64,000 nt of DNA from positions 124,001-188,000 of the forward strand of contig JADJAD010000019.1 in the NCBI GenBank assembly GCA_016704465.1. Direction: 5' to 3'. The translations under genes were made by a program, and so were the position numbers. Below, piece by piece: positions 8,595 through 16,830 of the stretch (position 1 is the stretch's first letter; every line of letters begins with the position of its first letter). This stretch comes from Gemmatimonadota bacterium (GTDB lineage: Bacteria; Gemmatimonadota; Gemmatimonadetes; Gemmatimonadales; Gemmatimonadaceae). The notes under the pieces are model-generated. The model worked only from the letters and a program-made list of their open reading frames with translations. It did no database searches and had not been told where the DNA came from.

Positions 8595-9533
8595 GTGCCC
8601 GCCCTTCTGGTGTCCGAGACGGCGCAGGCCGCCGTACGGGCACTGCTGCTGGCCGGCATCATGCTCGTAGTGGGAGCGGTACTCTTCATGGCCCGTATCG
8701 CTCCCTTGTTCGACGTCGGATCCTCCGTCAATTCAACCGTCGCGTCCACTGCGGTGTCCGCGGTGCGCCGGCGAGCGCTGCACATGTTGCGGCTGGCGGT
8801 CACGCTGGTCGCCATCGCGCTCGCCTGTCGACTCGTGCAGCAGGCGGCCGCCTTCGCCGATGCTCCGTCAGAATGGACCTCCACCGTCTCGCTCGTCCTC
8901 CTGCAGACGTCGTGGGGTACGGGCTGGCTCGTGCAGGGTGCCGGACTCGTGCTCGTGGCCGTTGCGTCCGGCGCCAGTACTCGACGCGCAGGGGCGGCAT
9001 GGCTGCCGCTCGGCATCGGCGTGCTCGCGCTGGCTGCCTCGCCGGCGCTGTCGGGTCACGCGATCGGGGCGCCGCGATTGGTGGCGCTGGCGGTCGCGGC
9101 CGACACACTGCATGTGCTGGGCGCCGGTGCATGGCTCGGGACGCTGCTGGTGATCGTCGTCGCCGCCCTCCCCGCAGTTTCCAGCGCCGCACCGGGAACG
9201 CTGCTCGCCATGCTCGACCGATTCTCGCCGCTTGCCCTCGCCAGCGCCGGGGCGGTCGTGCTCTCCGGCGCCTTCGCCTCCTGGTTGCACCTTGGGGCGC
9301 TCGACGCCCTGTGGACATCCCCGTACGGGCGAACGCTGCTCGTGAAGCTGGGGATCGTGGCCTGCGTCGCAGCGCTCGGCGCCTATAACTGGCGCGTCGT
9401 GACCCCTCGCCTCCGCGCCACCGGCGAGGGCGCAGCCCTGCGACGGTCGGCCCTCGTGGAGCTGTCGCTAGCGCTTCTGCTCGTGGTGGTCACCGCACTC
9501 CTCGTCGCCACGCCGCTTCCCGCCGAGATGTAG
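8595..9533 (+). CDS. copD: CopD-family copper transport membrane protein
   Basis: A 312-residue inner-membrane protein with about eight hydrophobic segments. The CopD signature DTLHVLGAGAWLGTLLV (around residue 174) and a later GLxA-type block FSPLALASAGAVVLSGAFASWLHLG are present. CopD works with periplasmic CopC in copper uptake or handling. The start is a GTG at 8595, six bases after the copC stop. The product is followed by 59 bp and then nadA, so it may be part of a nadB-copC-copD-nadA-nadC transcript. Family identification is good; direction of copper transport cannot be told. Confidence 0.85.
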   Translation: MPALLVSETAQAAVRALLLAGIMLVVGAVLFMARIAPLFDVGSSVNSTVASTAVSAVRRRALHMLRLAVTLVAIALACRLVQQAAAFADAPSEWTSTVSLVLLQTSWGTGWLVQGAGLVLVAVASGASTRRAGAAWLPLGIGVLALAASPALSGHAIGAPRLVALAVAADTLHVLGAGAWLGTLLVIVVAALPAVSSAAPGTLLAMLDRFSPLALASAGAVVLSGAFASWLHLGALDALWTSPYGRTLLVKLGIVACVAALGAYNWRVVTPRLRATGEGAALRRSALVELSLALLLVVVTALLVATPLPAEM

Positions 9534-9592
9534 GCGCGCGTCGGCAGACGTATCGGTGCCGCGAACGGGTGGTCGGGGTAAATTGCTACATC

Positions 9593-10609
9593 ATGACCAC
9601 CATCAGCACACCCTCAGCCGAGTCCGCCGAGGCGATGACCTCGCAGATTCGGGCCCTCGCCGCCGAGAAGCGCGCGGTGATCCTCGCCCACAACTACGAG
9701 CGCCCCGAAGTGCAGGATGTCGCCGACTTCGTGGGGGATTCGCTTGGGTTGAGTCGAGAGGCCGCGAGCACCGACGCCGAGGTCATCGTCTTCTGCGGCG
9801 TGCATTTCATGGCCGAGACGGCGGCGATCCTGTCGCCGCAGAAGACCGTCCTCCTTCCCGATCTCGCCGCCGGCTGTTCGCTCGCCGATACCATCACCGC
9901 TGCGGACCTCATCGCCTGGAAGGCGGAGCATCCCGGTGCCGTGGTCGTCAGCTACGTGAATACGACGGCGGCGGTGAAAGCCGAGAGCGATTACTGCTGC
10001 ACGTCGGGCAATGCGGTCGAGGTCATCAATGCCATCCCCGCCGACCGGGAGATCCTCTTTCTCCCCGACATGTTCCTCGGTGCCCACGTGCGCCGGGTGA
10101 CCGGGCGGTCGAACATTCACGTCTGGATGGGTGAGTGCCACGTGCACGCGGGGATCACCCCGCAGTCGCTCTCGCGCCAGCGCGCGGAGCACCCGGGGGC
10201 CGAGGTGCTCGTTCATCCCGAGTGCGGCTGTTCGACCAACGTACTGGAGGCCATGTCGGCCGGCGCGATCGCCGCCGACGGGGTGCATGTGCTCTCGACC
10301 GAGGGGATGATCCGGCGCCCGGCAACGTCGACGGCCGATGCGTTCATCGTCGCCACCGAAACGGGGATCCTCCACCGGTTGCGTCGCGCCAATCCGGACA
10401 AGACGTTCTATCCGGCCAGTGCGCGCGCCGAGTGCCAGTACATGAAGATGACCACGCTCCCCAAGGTGCTGCGCGCATTGGAACGGATGGAACACCGCAT
10501 CACCGTCCCGGACGCCGTGGCCGCGAGGGCGCGGCGGGCGCTGGAGCGCATGGTGAGCATCGGCGGTAGCCAGCCGGCGCCGTCGCCGTTCGGTGATCCC
10601 GGCGAGTAG
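9593..10609 (+). CDS. nadA: Quinolinate synthase
   Basis: A 338-residue [4Fe-4S] enzyme that condenses iminoaspartate (from NadB) with dihydroxyacetone phosphate to quinolinate. It contains the conserved blocks ILAHNYERPEVQDVADFVGDS, VFCGVHFMAETA, YVNTTAAVKAESDYCCTSGNA and HPECGCSTNV. The cluster-binding cysteines are in CGVHF, the YCC block and HPECG. The ATG at 9593 is chosen because the preceding in-frame GTG at 9569 adds only eight non-conserved residues. The product of NadA goes to NadC, encoded 128 bp downstream. Nothing appears truncated. Confidence 0.95.
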   Translation: MTTISTPSAESAEAMTSQIRALAAEKRAVILAHNYERPEVQDVADFVGDSLGLSREAASTDAEVIVFCGVHFMAETAAILSPQKTVLLPDLAAGCSLADTITAADLIAWKAEHPGAVVVSYVNTTAAVKAESDYCCTSGNAVEVINAIPADREILFLPDMFLGAHVRRVTGRSNIHVWMGECHVHAGITPQSLSRQRAEHPGAEVLVHPECGCSTNVLEAMSAGAIAADGVHVLSTEGMIRRPATSTADAFIVATETGILHRLRRANPDKTFYPASARAECQYMKMTTLPKVLRALERMEHRITVPDAVAARARRALERMVSIGGSQPAPSPFGDPGE

Positions 10610-10737
10610 GATTGCCCCGACGTGCAATCGGAGAGCCGAGTGGCACCCGCGGTCGCGGCGTGCTGCACACGCGATGGTGGGGATGCACACGCACGACGCC
10701 TGATCACGCTTGACCCTGCACCCCGGGGGGACCTGAG

Positions 10738-11664
10738 ATGTCGCAGCACGAAGACTCTGTAACGCCGCCGCGTCGCCTGACGCCACTCGAGACCCCCAGC
10801 ATCGACCTGCGGACCATGCTGCGCTTTCCTCTCACGGAAGCGCAGGTGTCTACGCTGGTGCGCGATGCCCTGCAGGAAGATGGCGCCTTCAATGACGTCA
10901 CGACGATCGCCACCGTGTTGAGCGATCGGCGGGCCCGGGCACGACTCGTCGCTCGCCAGCCCGGGGTGATTGCCGGCGTCGCCCTCGCCATCGAGGCGTT
11001 TCACCAGCTCGATCGCAAGACGTCGATTCGCATCGATGCCGAGGACGGCAAGCGCGTGTCCAAGGGCGATACGGTGCTGCACATGTCCGGGCATGCTCGC
11101 GGCATGCTGTCTGCCGAACGCGTGGCGCTCAACTTCCTGCAGCGTGTCTCGGGGGTCGCGACGCTCACCTGCCTGTTCGTGGACGCCGTGCGCGGGACGA
11201 AGGCCAGGATCCTCGACACCCGCAAGACGACCCCCGGATGGCGCGCGCTCGAGAAGTACGCCGTGCGCGCGGGCGGTGGGGTGAATCACCGGCTCGACCT
11301 GGCGTCGTCGGTGCTGATCAAGGACAATCACCTCTCGGCGGTGGAGGGCGACATCGCCCTCGCCGTCCGGCGCTCCCGGGACCTGATGGAACCCGGGGCG
11401 ACGGTCGAGGTGGAGTGCGACACGCTGGACCAGGTACGGACGGCCGCCGATGTCGGGGCCGACATCATCCTGCTCGACAACATGTCGCTCGAGCTGATGC
11501 GCGAGTGCGTGCAGCTGGTCGGCGGCCGGGCAATCCTCGAGGCGTCGGGCGGGGTGAACCTCGGCACGGTGCGGGCGATCGCCGAGACTGGGGTGGATCA
11601 CATCTCGGTCGGGGCGCTCACCCACTCCGCGCCGGCGATGAACCTGGCGCTGGACTTCGAGTAG
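10738..11664 (+). CDS. nadC: Nicotinate-nucleotide pyrophosphorylase (quinolinate phosphoribosyltransferase)
   Basis: A 308-residue enzyme converting quinolinate and PRPP to nicotinate mononucleotide with loss of CO2. Conserved blocks are ALQEDGAFNDVTT, AERVALNFLQRVSGVAT, ILDTRKTTPGWRALEKYAVRAGGGVNHR (split here by the usual PRPP and carboxylate contacts), IKDNHL, VEVECDTLDQV, ILLDNM and EASGGVNL...GVDHISVGALTHS. The N-terminal 25 residues before the family core are extra. GGGGGA upstream of the ATG is a good ribosome-binding site. It completes the Asp-to-NaMN route with nadB and nadA. Confidence 0.96.
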   Translation: MSQHEDSVTPPRRLTPLETPSIDLRTMLRFPLTEAQVSTLVRDALQEDGAFNDVTTIATVLSDRRARARLVARQPGVIAGVALAIEAFHQLDRKTSIRIDAEDGKRVSKGDTVLHMSGHARGMLSAERVALNFLQRVSGVATLTCLFVDAVRGTKARILDTRKTTPGWRALEKYAVRAGGGVNHRLDLASSVLIKDNHLSAVEGDIALAVRRSRDLMEPGATVEVECDTLDQVRTAADVGADIILLDNMSLELMRECVQLVGGRAILEASGGVNLGTVRAIAETGVDHISVGALTHSAPAMNLALDFE

Positions 11665-11711
11665 GGGCGCGCCGAGGTGGTGATCAGCGCATCAGGGCAA
11701 ACGCGCCGCGA

Positions 11712-11738
11712 GCACCGCGCGCACCGCGCGCACCGCGT
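11712..11738. repeat. 9-bp direct repeat, three copies
   Basis: Three tandem copies of GCACCGCGC (the last ends in T), just after nadC. Read on the plus strand this codes for an Ala-Pro-Arg tripeptide repeat. It is one of several short tandem arrays in the window, most with a period that is a multiple of three. Confidence 0.7.
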
Positions 11739-11753
11739 GCGCCGCCCACGCCC

Positions 11754-11894
11754 ATGACCGGCCCCAACGCGCACGCGCCGTTGGCCGAGCCCTGTCCGGT
11801 GTGCGGCACCTCGTCGCTCGTGGAAATCCGCTGCAAGGTTGTCTGCCTCAACTGCCGCACGATTGTGCAGAGTTGCGCTGACCTCGGCGGCTGA
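11754..11894 (+). CDS. Small zinc-ribbon protein
   Basis: A 46-residue open frame beginning at an ATG 89 bp after nadC. It has CPVC (residues 14-17) and CLNC (31-34), a CX2C-X13-CX2C zinc ribbon, and a further cysteine near the end (SCADLGG). The fold is that of small rubredoxin-like or zinc-ribbon proteins that bind one zinc; no function can be given. The conserved-looking motif spacing and position just before a strong terminator support it as a real gene at the end of the NAD transcript. Confidence 0.6.
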   Translation: MTGPNAHAPLAEPCPVCGTSSLVEIRCKVVCLNCRTIVQSCADLGG

Positions 11895-11959
11895 TCGCAG
11901 TCGGACACGACCACGACGCGACCACCGGGTGGCGACGGATCCAAGGCACCGACAGCGAC

Positions 11960-11992
11960 AGGCCCCCGACCTCGGTGCGAGGTCGGGGGCCT
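11960..11992. terminator. Strong hairpin terminator between convergent genes
   Basis: A 15-bp perfect stem (left arm 11960-11974, right arm 11978-11992) with a three-base loop. The stem is G+C-rich and followed by a short T-containing stretch. It lies between the NAD transcript on the plus strand and the BIG2 lipoprotein gene on the minus strand, so it can serve both. Confidence 0.8.
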
Positions 11993-12037
11993 GTTGGCGA
12001 CCGGCGTCGTACGCCGCGCCATGCGTGACGGGTTGCG

Positions 12038-13981
12038 CTACTGCACGGTGATCGTGACCTGGCCCGAAACGCCGTTGATGGACGCGGTGACGATCTGCGT
12101 GCCGTTGTTCACCCCGGTCACGATTCCCGCGGCGCTCACGCTCGCCACCGCGCCGCTACCGGGGCTGTAGCTGATGGGGCGCGAGGTGGTCAGGACATTG
12201 TTGTTGATGTCCCGCAGCACGACCGTCAACTGCGCCGTGCCGCCGACCGCGATGGTCGTCGTGTTGGCGGTGACTTGCACCGAGGTCACGCGCGCCACGC
12301 GCATGGTGAGGTCATTGCTCGTCACACCGTCGATGACCGCCACGATCGTCGCCACGCCCTGCGACACCGCGTTCACCACCCCCTGGTTGCTCACGTTCGC
12401 CACCGGAAGGTTGTTCGACGTGAAGATGACCTGACGCCCGATGAGCGAGGTGATGACCTTGCCCGAGGTGTCGCGCACGACCGGGTTGTACTGGCGCACG
12501 TCGTTCTCGACCAGCGTATCGGTCGCCACGGCAAAGGTCACCGACCCGACTGGGACCAGCGTGACCGTCACCTGCACGCTGGCCGTTCGGTTGTCGATCT
12601 CGGCCGTGATCGTGGTCGACCCCACCGCGATCCCGGACACCAGCCCGCCCTGCGAGACGTTGGCGATGGTCGGGTTGTTGGACGACCAGTTGGCGGTCTT
12701 GCCCGGGATCGGTTGGTTGGCGTTGTCCCGTGCCTGCGCCGTCAGTTGCACCGTGGTGCCGATGCGAAGCAGCTGCGGGTTGAACGGCGTCAGCACCACC
12801 GAGGACACCTGCGGGCTTACCACCACCACGGCGTCGTTGGAGCGCAGGCCGTCGACCGTGACGCTGATGCGCGCCGTGCCGGAACCTGTTCCCGTCACCA
12901 CGCCGCTGGCACTCACCGATGCCACGATCGAGCTGCTGGACTGCCACACGACCTGACGGTTGGCGAGCGACGTGACCAGCTTGCCGGCCGTATCGATGAC
13001 GATGGGCGCGAGCTGCCGCGTCAGGTTGGTGGCGAGCGCGAAGTTGTCCGGCTCCAACGTCACGCTCTGCGGCGGGACCTCGGTGACGGTGATCCCCAGT
13101 GTGGCGACGCGCGTCTCGGACTCGACGGTGATGGTCGCGTTGCCGACCCCGATCGCCGAGACGACGCCGAGCTGGGAGACGGTCACCACCGCCGGGTTGT
13201 TGGTGAACCAGGTCATGGCGCGACCAGCCAGCGGCTGCCCCGAGGCGTTGAGCGGCTGGGCCGTGACCTGCAGCTGGCCACCGACGCGCAGCAGCTGTGC
13301 AACCTGCGGCGTGAGGCAGATCGACGCGACCGTCTCGCGCTGCACCGTGACCACCACGGTCGCCGCCTTCCCTTCGCTCGTTGCGGTGATCGTCGTCGTG
13401 CCTTCGGTCACCGCGGTCACGAGCCCGCCGGTCCCGACCGACGCGACGGCGGGATTGGATGACGCGAAGTTGATCGCGCGTCCGCTGATCGCCGAGCCGT
13501 TGGGCGAGGTGAGCGTGGGAACCAGCTGTCGCGTGTTCCCCACGGTCAGGACGAAGTCGCCCGTGTTGAGCTGCACACGGTCCACCGGGCTGATGATCTT
13601 GACCGACGCCTCGATGAAGCGACCGCTCACGGTGGCCCGGTAAAGTCCGGCCCCGGTCGTCTTGCCGGTGACCGCGCCCGTGCGCGGATCGACCGAGAAG
13701 ATGTCCGGCATGGACGACGTGTAGGTGATGGTGCGCCCGTCGCTGATCTCGCCGTTGTTCGCATCGAACAGCGTGACCGCGAACGGATTGCCCGCCGTGG
13801 TCTGGCCCGTGAAGAACGAGTCCTGCTGCGGGACGATGCGAAGGGACGCGATCGTCGACGGTGGGAGCGGCTCGGTGCACGCTCCCCCGATCGCCGCGGT
13901 CATGGCCAACAGGGCGGGGATCAGCAGGCGCGAACGCCGTGCGGCAGGACGCGAGGGGCGGACGGAAGCGGAAGTGTGCAT
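12038..13981 (-). CDS. BIG2 (bacterial Ig-like 2) repeat lipoprotein
   Basis: A 647-residue envelope protein with a signal peptide and lipobox-like IGGAC (Cys35), then about seven BIG2 Ig-like domains. Each repeat shows the family pattern of a strand with L or V at start, a middle like WxSSNPxIAxVxxxGxVxG and an end such as GTTTITA. Examples are VVWQSSSSIVASVSASGVV and ANWSSNNPTIANVSQGGLV. BIG2 arrays are found in adhesins and surface proteins and act mostly as stalks; no distinct head domain is visible here. The ATG at 13981 is chosen since it starts the leader; the frame is open for 39 further residues without signal character. Ligand unknown. Confidence 0.85.
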   Translation of the reverse strand: MHTSASVRPSRPAARRSRLLIPALLAMTAAIGGACTEPLPPSTIASLRIVPQQDSFFTGQTTAGNPFAVTLFDANNGEISDGRTITYTSSMPDIFSVDPRTGAVTGKTTGAGLYRATVSGRFIEASVKIISPVDRVQLNTGDFVLTVGNTRQLVPTLTSPNGSAISGRAINFASSNPAVASVGTGGLVTAVTEGTTTITATSEGKAATVVVTVQRETVASICLTPQVAQLLRVGGQLQVTAQPLNASGQPLAGRAMTWFTNNPAVVTVSQLGVVSAIGVGNATITVESETRVATLGITVTEVPPQSVTLEPDNFALATNLTRQLAPIVIDTAGKLVTSLANRQVVWQSSSSIVASVSASGVVTGTGSGTARISVTVDGLRSNDAVVVVSPQVSSVVLTPFNPQLLRIGTTVQLTAQARDNANQPIPGKTANWSSNNPTIANVSQGGLVSGIAVGSTTITAEIDNRTASVQVTVTLVPVGSVTFAVATDTLVENDVRQYNPVVRDTSGKVITSLIGRQVIFTSNNLPVANVSNQGVVNAVSQGVATIVAVIDGVTSNDLTMRVARVTSVQVTANTTTIAVGGTAQLTVVLRDINNNVLTTSRPISYSPGSGAVASVSAAGIVTGVNNGTQIVTASINGVSGQVTITVQ

Positions 13982-14114
13982 TCGGCGGACGAGGTGATGA
14001 TCCCGGGGTACAGGCGCGTTACCCGACACGGGTCCCTGCTTCGACACCCGGGTCCTGTCGCGTCCCGGACGCCACGGAGTATAGCCGCAGTGCCCCACCC
14101 GACAGTCATCGGGC

Positions 14115-14129
14115 CTCGCAATTTGCGAG
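14115..14129. promoter_or_regulatory. 7-bp inverted repeat upstream of the BIG2 gene
   Basis: CTCGCAA and TTGCGAG around a single central base, about 135 bp upstream of the BIG2 gene start. It is a compact palindrome of operator size in an otherwise gene-free 239 bp spacer. The binding factor is unknown. Confidence 0.3.
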
Positions 14130-14220
14130 CCCTCTACCGACGAGCAAGTTGCCTGAGCGGATACCGTCTAGTGTGAAGCAAGCGCGGTGCCAGTCGCCCG
14201 CCGCACCGCACCGGGCTCGG

Positions 14221-16269
14221 CTATCGCGGGTGGATCGCCGAAAGCTGCTCGATCAGCTCGGCTGGGTCCGACGTCGGCGCCTCGCACTGATACTGGCGAC
14301 ACAGGTAGGCGGTCGCCCCGCCCGGCTCCGCGCTGCGCCCGCGAAGGAGCGCCAGCGAGCTGTCGGGGGCAGGTGCGCCGCCCGCGACCACCAGTGCCGG
14401 CACGTACCGGCTCGACAGCGCCTCGCGCAACGCCGTGAACGTCGCCGAATCCACGTCACCGACGAGCGCCACCTCGGTGGCGCCGTGCAACGCCATGTCG
14501 GCGACCCCCAGCAGGTGCCCGAACGCAGTCGGGTGGCGGGACAGCGCCTCGGACATCTCATCACACCCCTGCCGAGCGTGCTCCGCTCCGCGTGGCTCGC
14601 CCGACACGACCGACAGGCGCAGCAGGAGGTCGGCGATGAGCGCGTTCCCGCTGGGCACCGCGTTGTCTGTCACGTCGCGCGGTCGCGTGATCAGCGCCTC
14701 GTGATCGTGCGCGGTATCGAAGAACTGGCCGCTCGCCGGGTCGAAGAAGCGATCGACGGCCACGTCGGCGATCGCCATGGCGTCGGCCAGCCAGCTCGCG
14801 TCGAAGGTGAGCGCATAGAGTTCGAGGAAGCCGAGCGCGACCGCTGCATGGTCCTCGAGGAATCCCACGTCGGTCGTCACCCCGTTCCGGTACGAGCGCA
14901 CCACACGCCCGTCGCGCACCATGTGCGCGCGCAGGAAGGCGCCATTACGCAGGGCCAGCTCCCGCAGCGCGACATCGCCAAAGACCCGCGCCCCCTCGGC
15001 CACCGCGCGTAGCATCAGCCCGTTCCACGACGCGATCACCTTGTCGTCCAGCGCGGGCCAGATCCGTCCTGCCCGTTCGACGTAGAGCCGCTCGCGGCCG
15101 CGGTCCACCACCGCTGCCAACTGGGCCAGCGTCAGCTCGTTGCGCCTGGACACGATGGAGGGCTCAGTCGCCACATGCAGGATGTTCCGTCCCTCGAAGT
15201 TGCCGGCCGGCAGCGCCCCCCAGTACTCGCGCAGGATCGCCGCATCAGCTCCCAGCAGCGCAGTCAGCGCTTCGTCGTCCCACAGGTAGAACTTTCCCTC
15301 CACCCCTTCGCTGTCCGCGTCGAGCGATGAATAGAAGCCCCCCTCGGGCGACGTCATCTCCCGGCCGAGCCAGGCGAGCGTCAGCCGCGTGGCCACTCGC
15401 ACCTCGTCGTCGCCCGTGGCCTGCCACAGGTGAATTCCCAACCGGGCGAAGAGGGCGTTGTCGTACAGCATCTTCTCGAAGTGCGGCACCAGCCAGTGCA
15501 CGTCGGTGCTGTAGCGATGGATGCCGCCCCCCACCTGGTCGTACAGTCCGCCGCGCGCCATGGCGCGGAACGAGCGGTGGGCGATGTCGAGCGCGAACTC
15601 GGTCCCGGTGCGGGCCCAGTGCCGCAAGAGGAAGTCGAGCGCCATGGACGGAGGAAACTTCGGGGCGCTACCGAAGCCACCGTGCTCGGCATCGTACGCG
15701 AGCGAGAGCGCCCGAAACGCCCCGGCGAGCGTGCCATGATCCAGCATACCCCCGCCCGACCCGAATCGACCTCCGGAGGCCAACAACTCCCGCACCTGTC
15801 GCGTCGTCCCCTCGACCGATTCCCGCTTGTGACGGTAGGTCTCGCTGATCGCCAGCAGGAGGCGCTTGAACGAGGGCATCCCGTGTCGCTCGACCGGCGG
15901 AAAGTAGGTGCCACCATAGAACGGTTCGCCCGCCGGCGTGAGGAAGACCGTCATCGGCCAGCCCCCGTGTCCGGTCATGGCCTGCACTGCTTGCATGTAG
16001 ATCCCGTCCAGGTCGGGGCGTTCCTCACGATCGACCTTCACGTTGACGAAGTGGGCATTCATCAACTCGGCCGTCGCCGCATCCTCGAACGACTCGTGCG
16101 CCATCACGTGACACCAGTGGCACGCGGCGTAGCCGATGCTGAGCAGGATCGGCTTGTCCTCGGCGGCGGCACGCGCCATCGCCTCGGGCCCCCACGGATA
16201 CCAGTCGACCGGGTTGTCGGCGTGCTGGAGGAGGTACGGAGAAGTTTGGGCGTGGAGGCGGTTTGGCAA
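14221..16269 (-). CDS. YyaL-type thioredoxin-domain protein (DUF255/SPATA20-like)
   Basis: A 682-residue protein: an N-terminal thioredoxin-like domain (residues 1-165) with the family opening TSPYLLQHADNPVDWYPWG and a CHWC active-site motif (Cys50, Cys53), followed by an (alpha/alpha)6-barrel like those of glycan epimerases (about 180-560), with KxxxSWNGLM near the middle. The biochemical role of this widespread family is unsettled; redox and sugar-related roles have both been proposed. The start is a TTG at 16269 giving the canonical N-terminus MPNRLHAQTSPYLLQ; the frame is open far upstream but that part overlaps crcB out of frame and is not conserved. It is 38 bp downstream of crcB. Confidence 0.85.
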   Translation of the reverse strand: MPNRLHAQTSPYLLQHADNPVDWYPWGPEAMARAAAEDKPILLSIGYAACHWCHVMAHESFEDAATAELMNAHFVNVKVDREERPDLDGIYMQAVQAMTGHGGWPMTVFLTPAGEPFYGGTYFPPVERHGMPSFKRLLLAISETYRHKRESVEGTTRQVRELLASGGRFGSGGGMLDHGTLAGAFRALSLAYDAEHGGFGSAPKFPPSMALDFLLRHWARTGTEFALDIAHRSFRAMARGGLYDQVGGGIHRYSTDVHWLVPHFEKMLYDNALFARLGIHLWQATGDDEVRVATRLTLAWLGREMTSPEGGFYSSLDADSEGVEGKFYLWDDEALTALLGADAAILREYWGALPAGNFEGRNILHVATEPSIVSRRNELTLAQLAAVVDRGRERLYVERAGRIWPALDDKVIASWNGLMLRAVAEGARVFGDVALRELALRNGAFLRAHMVRDGRVVRSYRNGVTTDVGFLEDHAAVALGFLELYALTFDASWLADAMAIADVAVDRFFDPASGQFFDTAHDHEALITRPRDVTDNAVPSGNALIADLLLRLSVVSGEPRGAEHARQGCDEMSEALSRHPTAFGHLLGVADMALHGATEVALVGDVDSATFTALREALSSRYVPALVVAGGAPAPDSSLALLRGRSAEPGGATAYLCRQYQCEAPTSDPAELIEQLSAIHPR

Positions 16270-16273
16270 GCGC

Positions 16274-16304
16274 GGGACGGGAGACGGGGGACGGGGGACG
16301 GGAG
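16274..16304. repeat. GGGGGAC-type heptamer repeats, downstream of crcB
   Basis: Tandem ACGGGGG heptamers between the crcB stop and the yyaL-like start. The complementary array lies at 16804-16830, so crcB is flanked by the same heptamer in inverted orientation. Confidence 0.7.
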
Positions 16305-16307
16305 GGG

Positions 16308-16688
16308 CTACGCCGAGATGGTGTTGCGGGCGAGGAGGACGCCGGTGGCGGCGGCGAGAAGGCTCACGAGTACGCTGGCGGCGATGTAGCTGCCGGCTTG
16401 GGCGTAATGGCCGTGCTCCAGCAGGTCGAAGGTCTCGTAGCTGAAGGTCGAGAAGGTCGTGAATCCGCCGCACAGGCCCGCGGTGAGGAAGACGCGAGTT
16501 TGGGGAGAGAAATCGCGCGACTCCAGGGCGTACTGGGCGATGAACCCGAACAGGAACGATCCGGCCACATTGACCACCAGCGTCCCGACCGGAAATGAAC
16601 CGCGCGTCCCGCGCTGCAGTGCCCCACTGATGAGGAATCGTCCCACGCCACCGAGCGCCGAGCCAAGCGCAACGTAGAGAAGAGTCAT
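16308..16688 (-). CDS. crcB: Fluoride ion channel CrcB/Fluc
   Basis: A 126-residue membrane protein with four hydrophobic helices that forms a dimeric F- exporter protecting the cytoplasm from fluoride. Family signatures are GGVGRFLISG, GTLVVNVAGSFLFGF (pore Asn) and GLCGGFTTFSTFSYE (the Phe-box and central Na+ site). Start ATG at 16688 gives a full-length protein. The upstream 5' region does not show a convincing fluoride riboswitch. The gene is bracketed by inverted GGGGGAC heptamer arrays, and its G+C content and codon use look like those of its neighbours. Confidence 0.93.
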   Translation of the reverse strand: MTLLYVALGSALGGVGRFLISGALQRGTRGSFPVGTLVVNVAGSFLFGFIAQYALESRDFSPQTRVFLTAGLCGGFTTFSTFSYETFDLLEHGHYAQAGSYIAASVLVSLLAAATGVLLARNTISA

Positions 16689-16803
16689 GCCAGAAAGCTG
16701 AAGGACGTGTGCATGCCGACGCCACCAATGCCGTCCCAGAATCCTAAACGCCCCGCGCCCGCTCGGTTGTGCCTCCCCCCTCACCCCCACACCTTCCAAC
16801 TCC

Positions 16804-16830
16804 CGTCCCCCGTCCCCCGTCCCCCGTCCC
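16804..16830. repeat. CGTCCCC heptamer repeats before the dipeptidase gene
   Basis: Almost four tandem copies of CGTCCCC directly abutting the ATG at 16831. This is the reverse complement of the array at 16274-16304. The pyrimidine-rich run leaves no Shine-Dalgarno sequence for the dipeptidase. Confidence 0.75.

Noticed and set aside
16689..16760. A fluoride riboswitch upstream of crcB
   Set aside because: The region has a GGCATTGGTGG stretch, but the conserved pseudoknot core of the crcB motif could not be matched.
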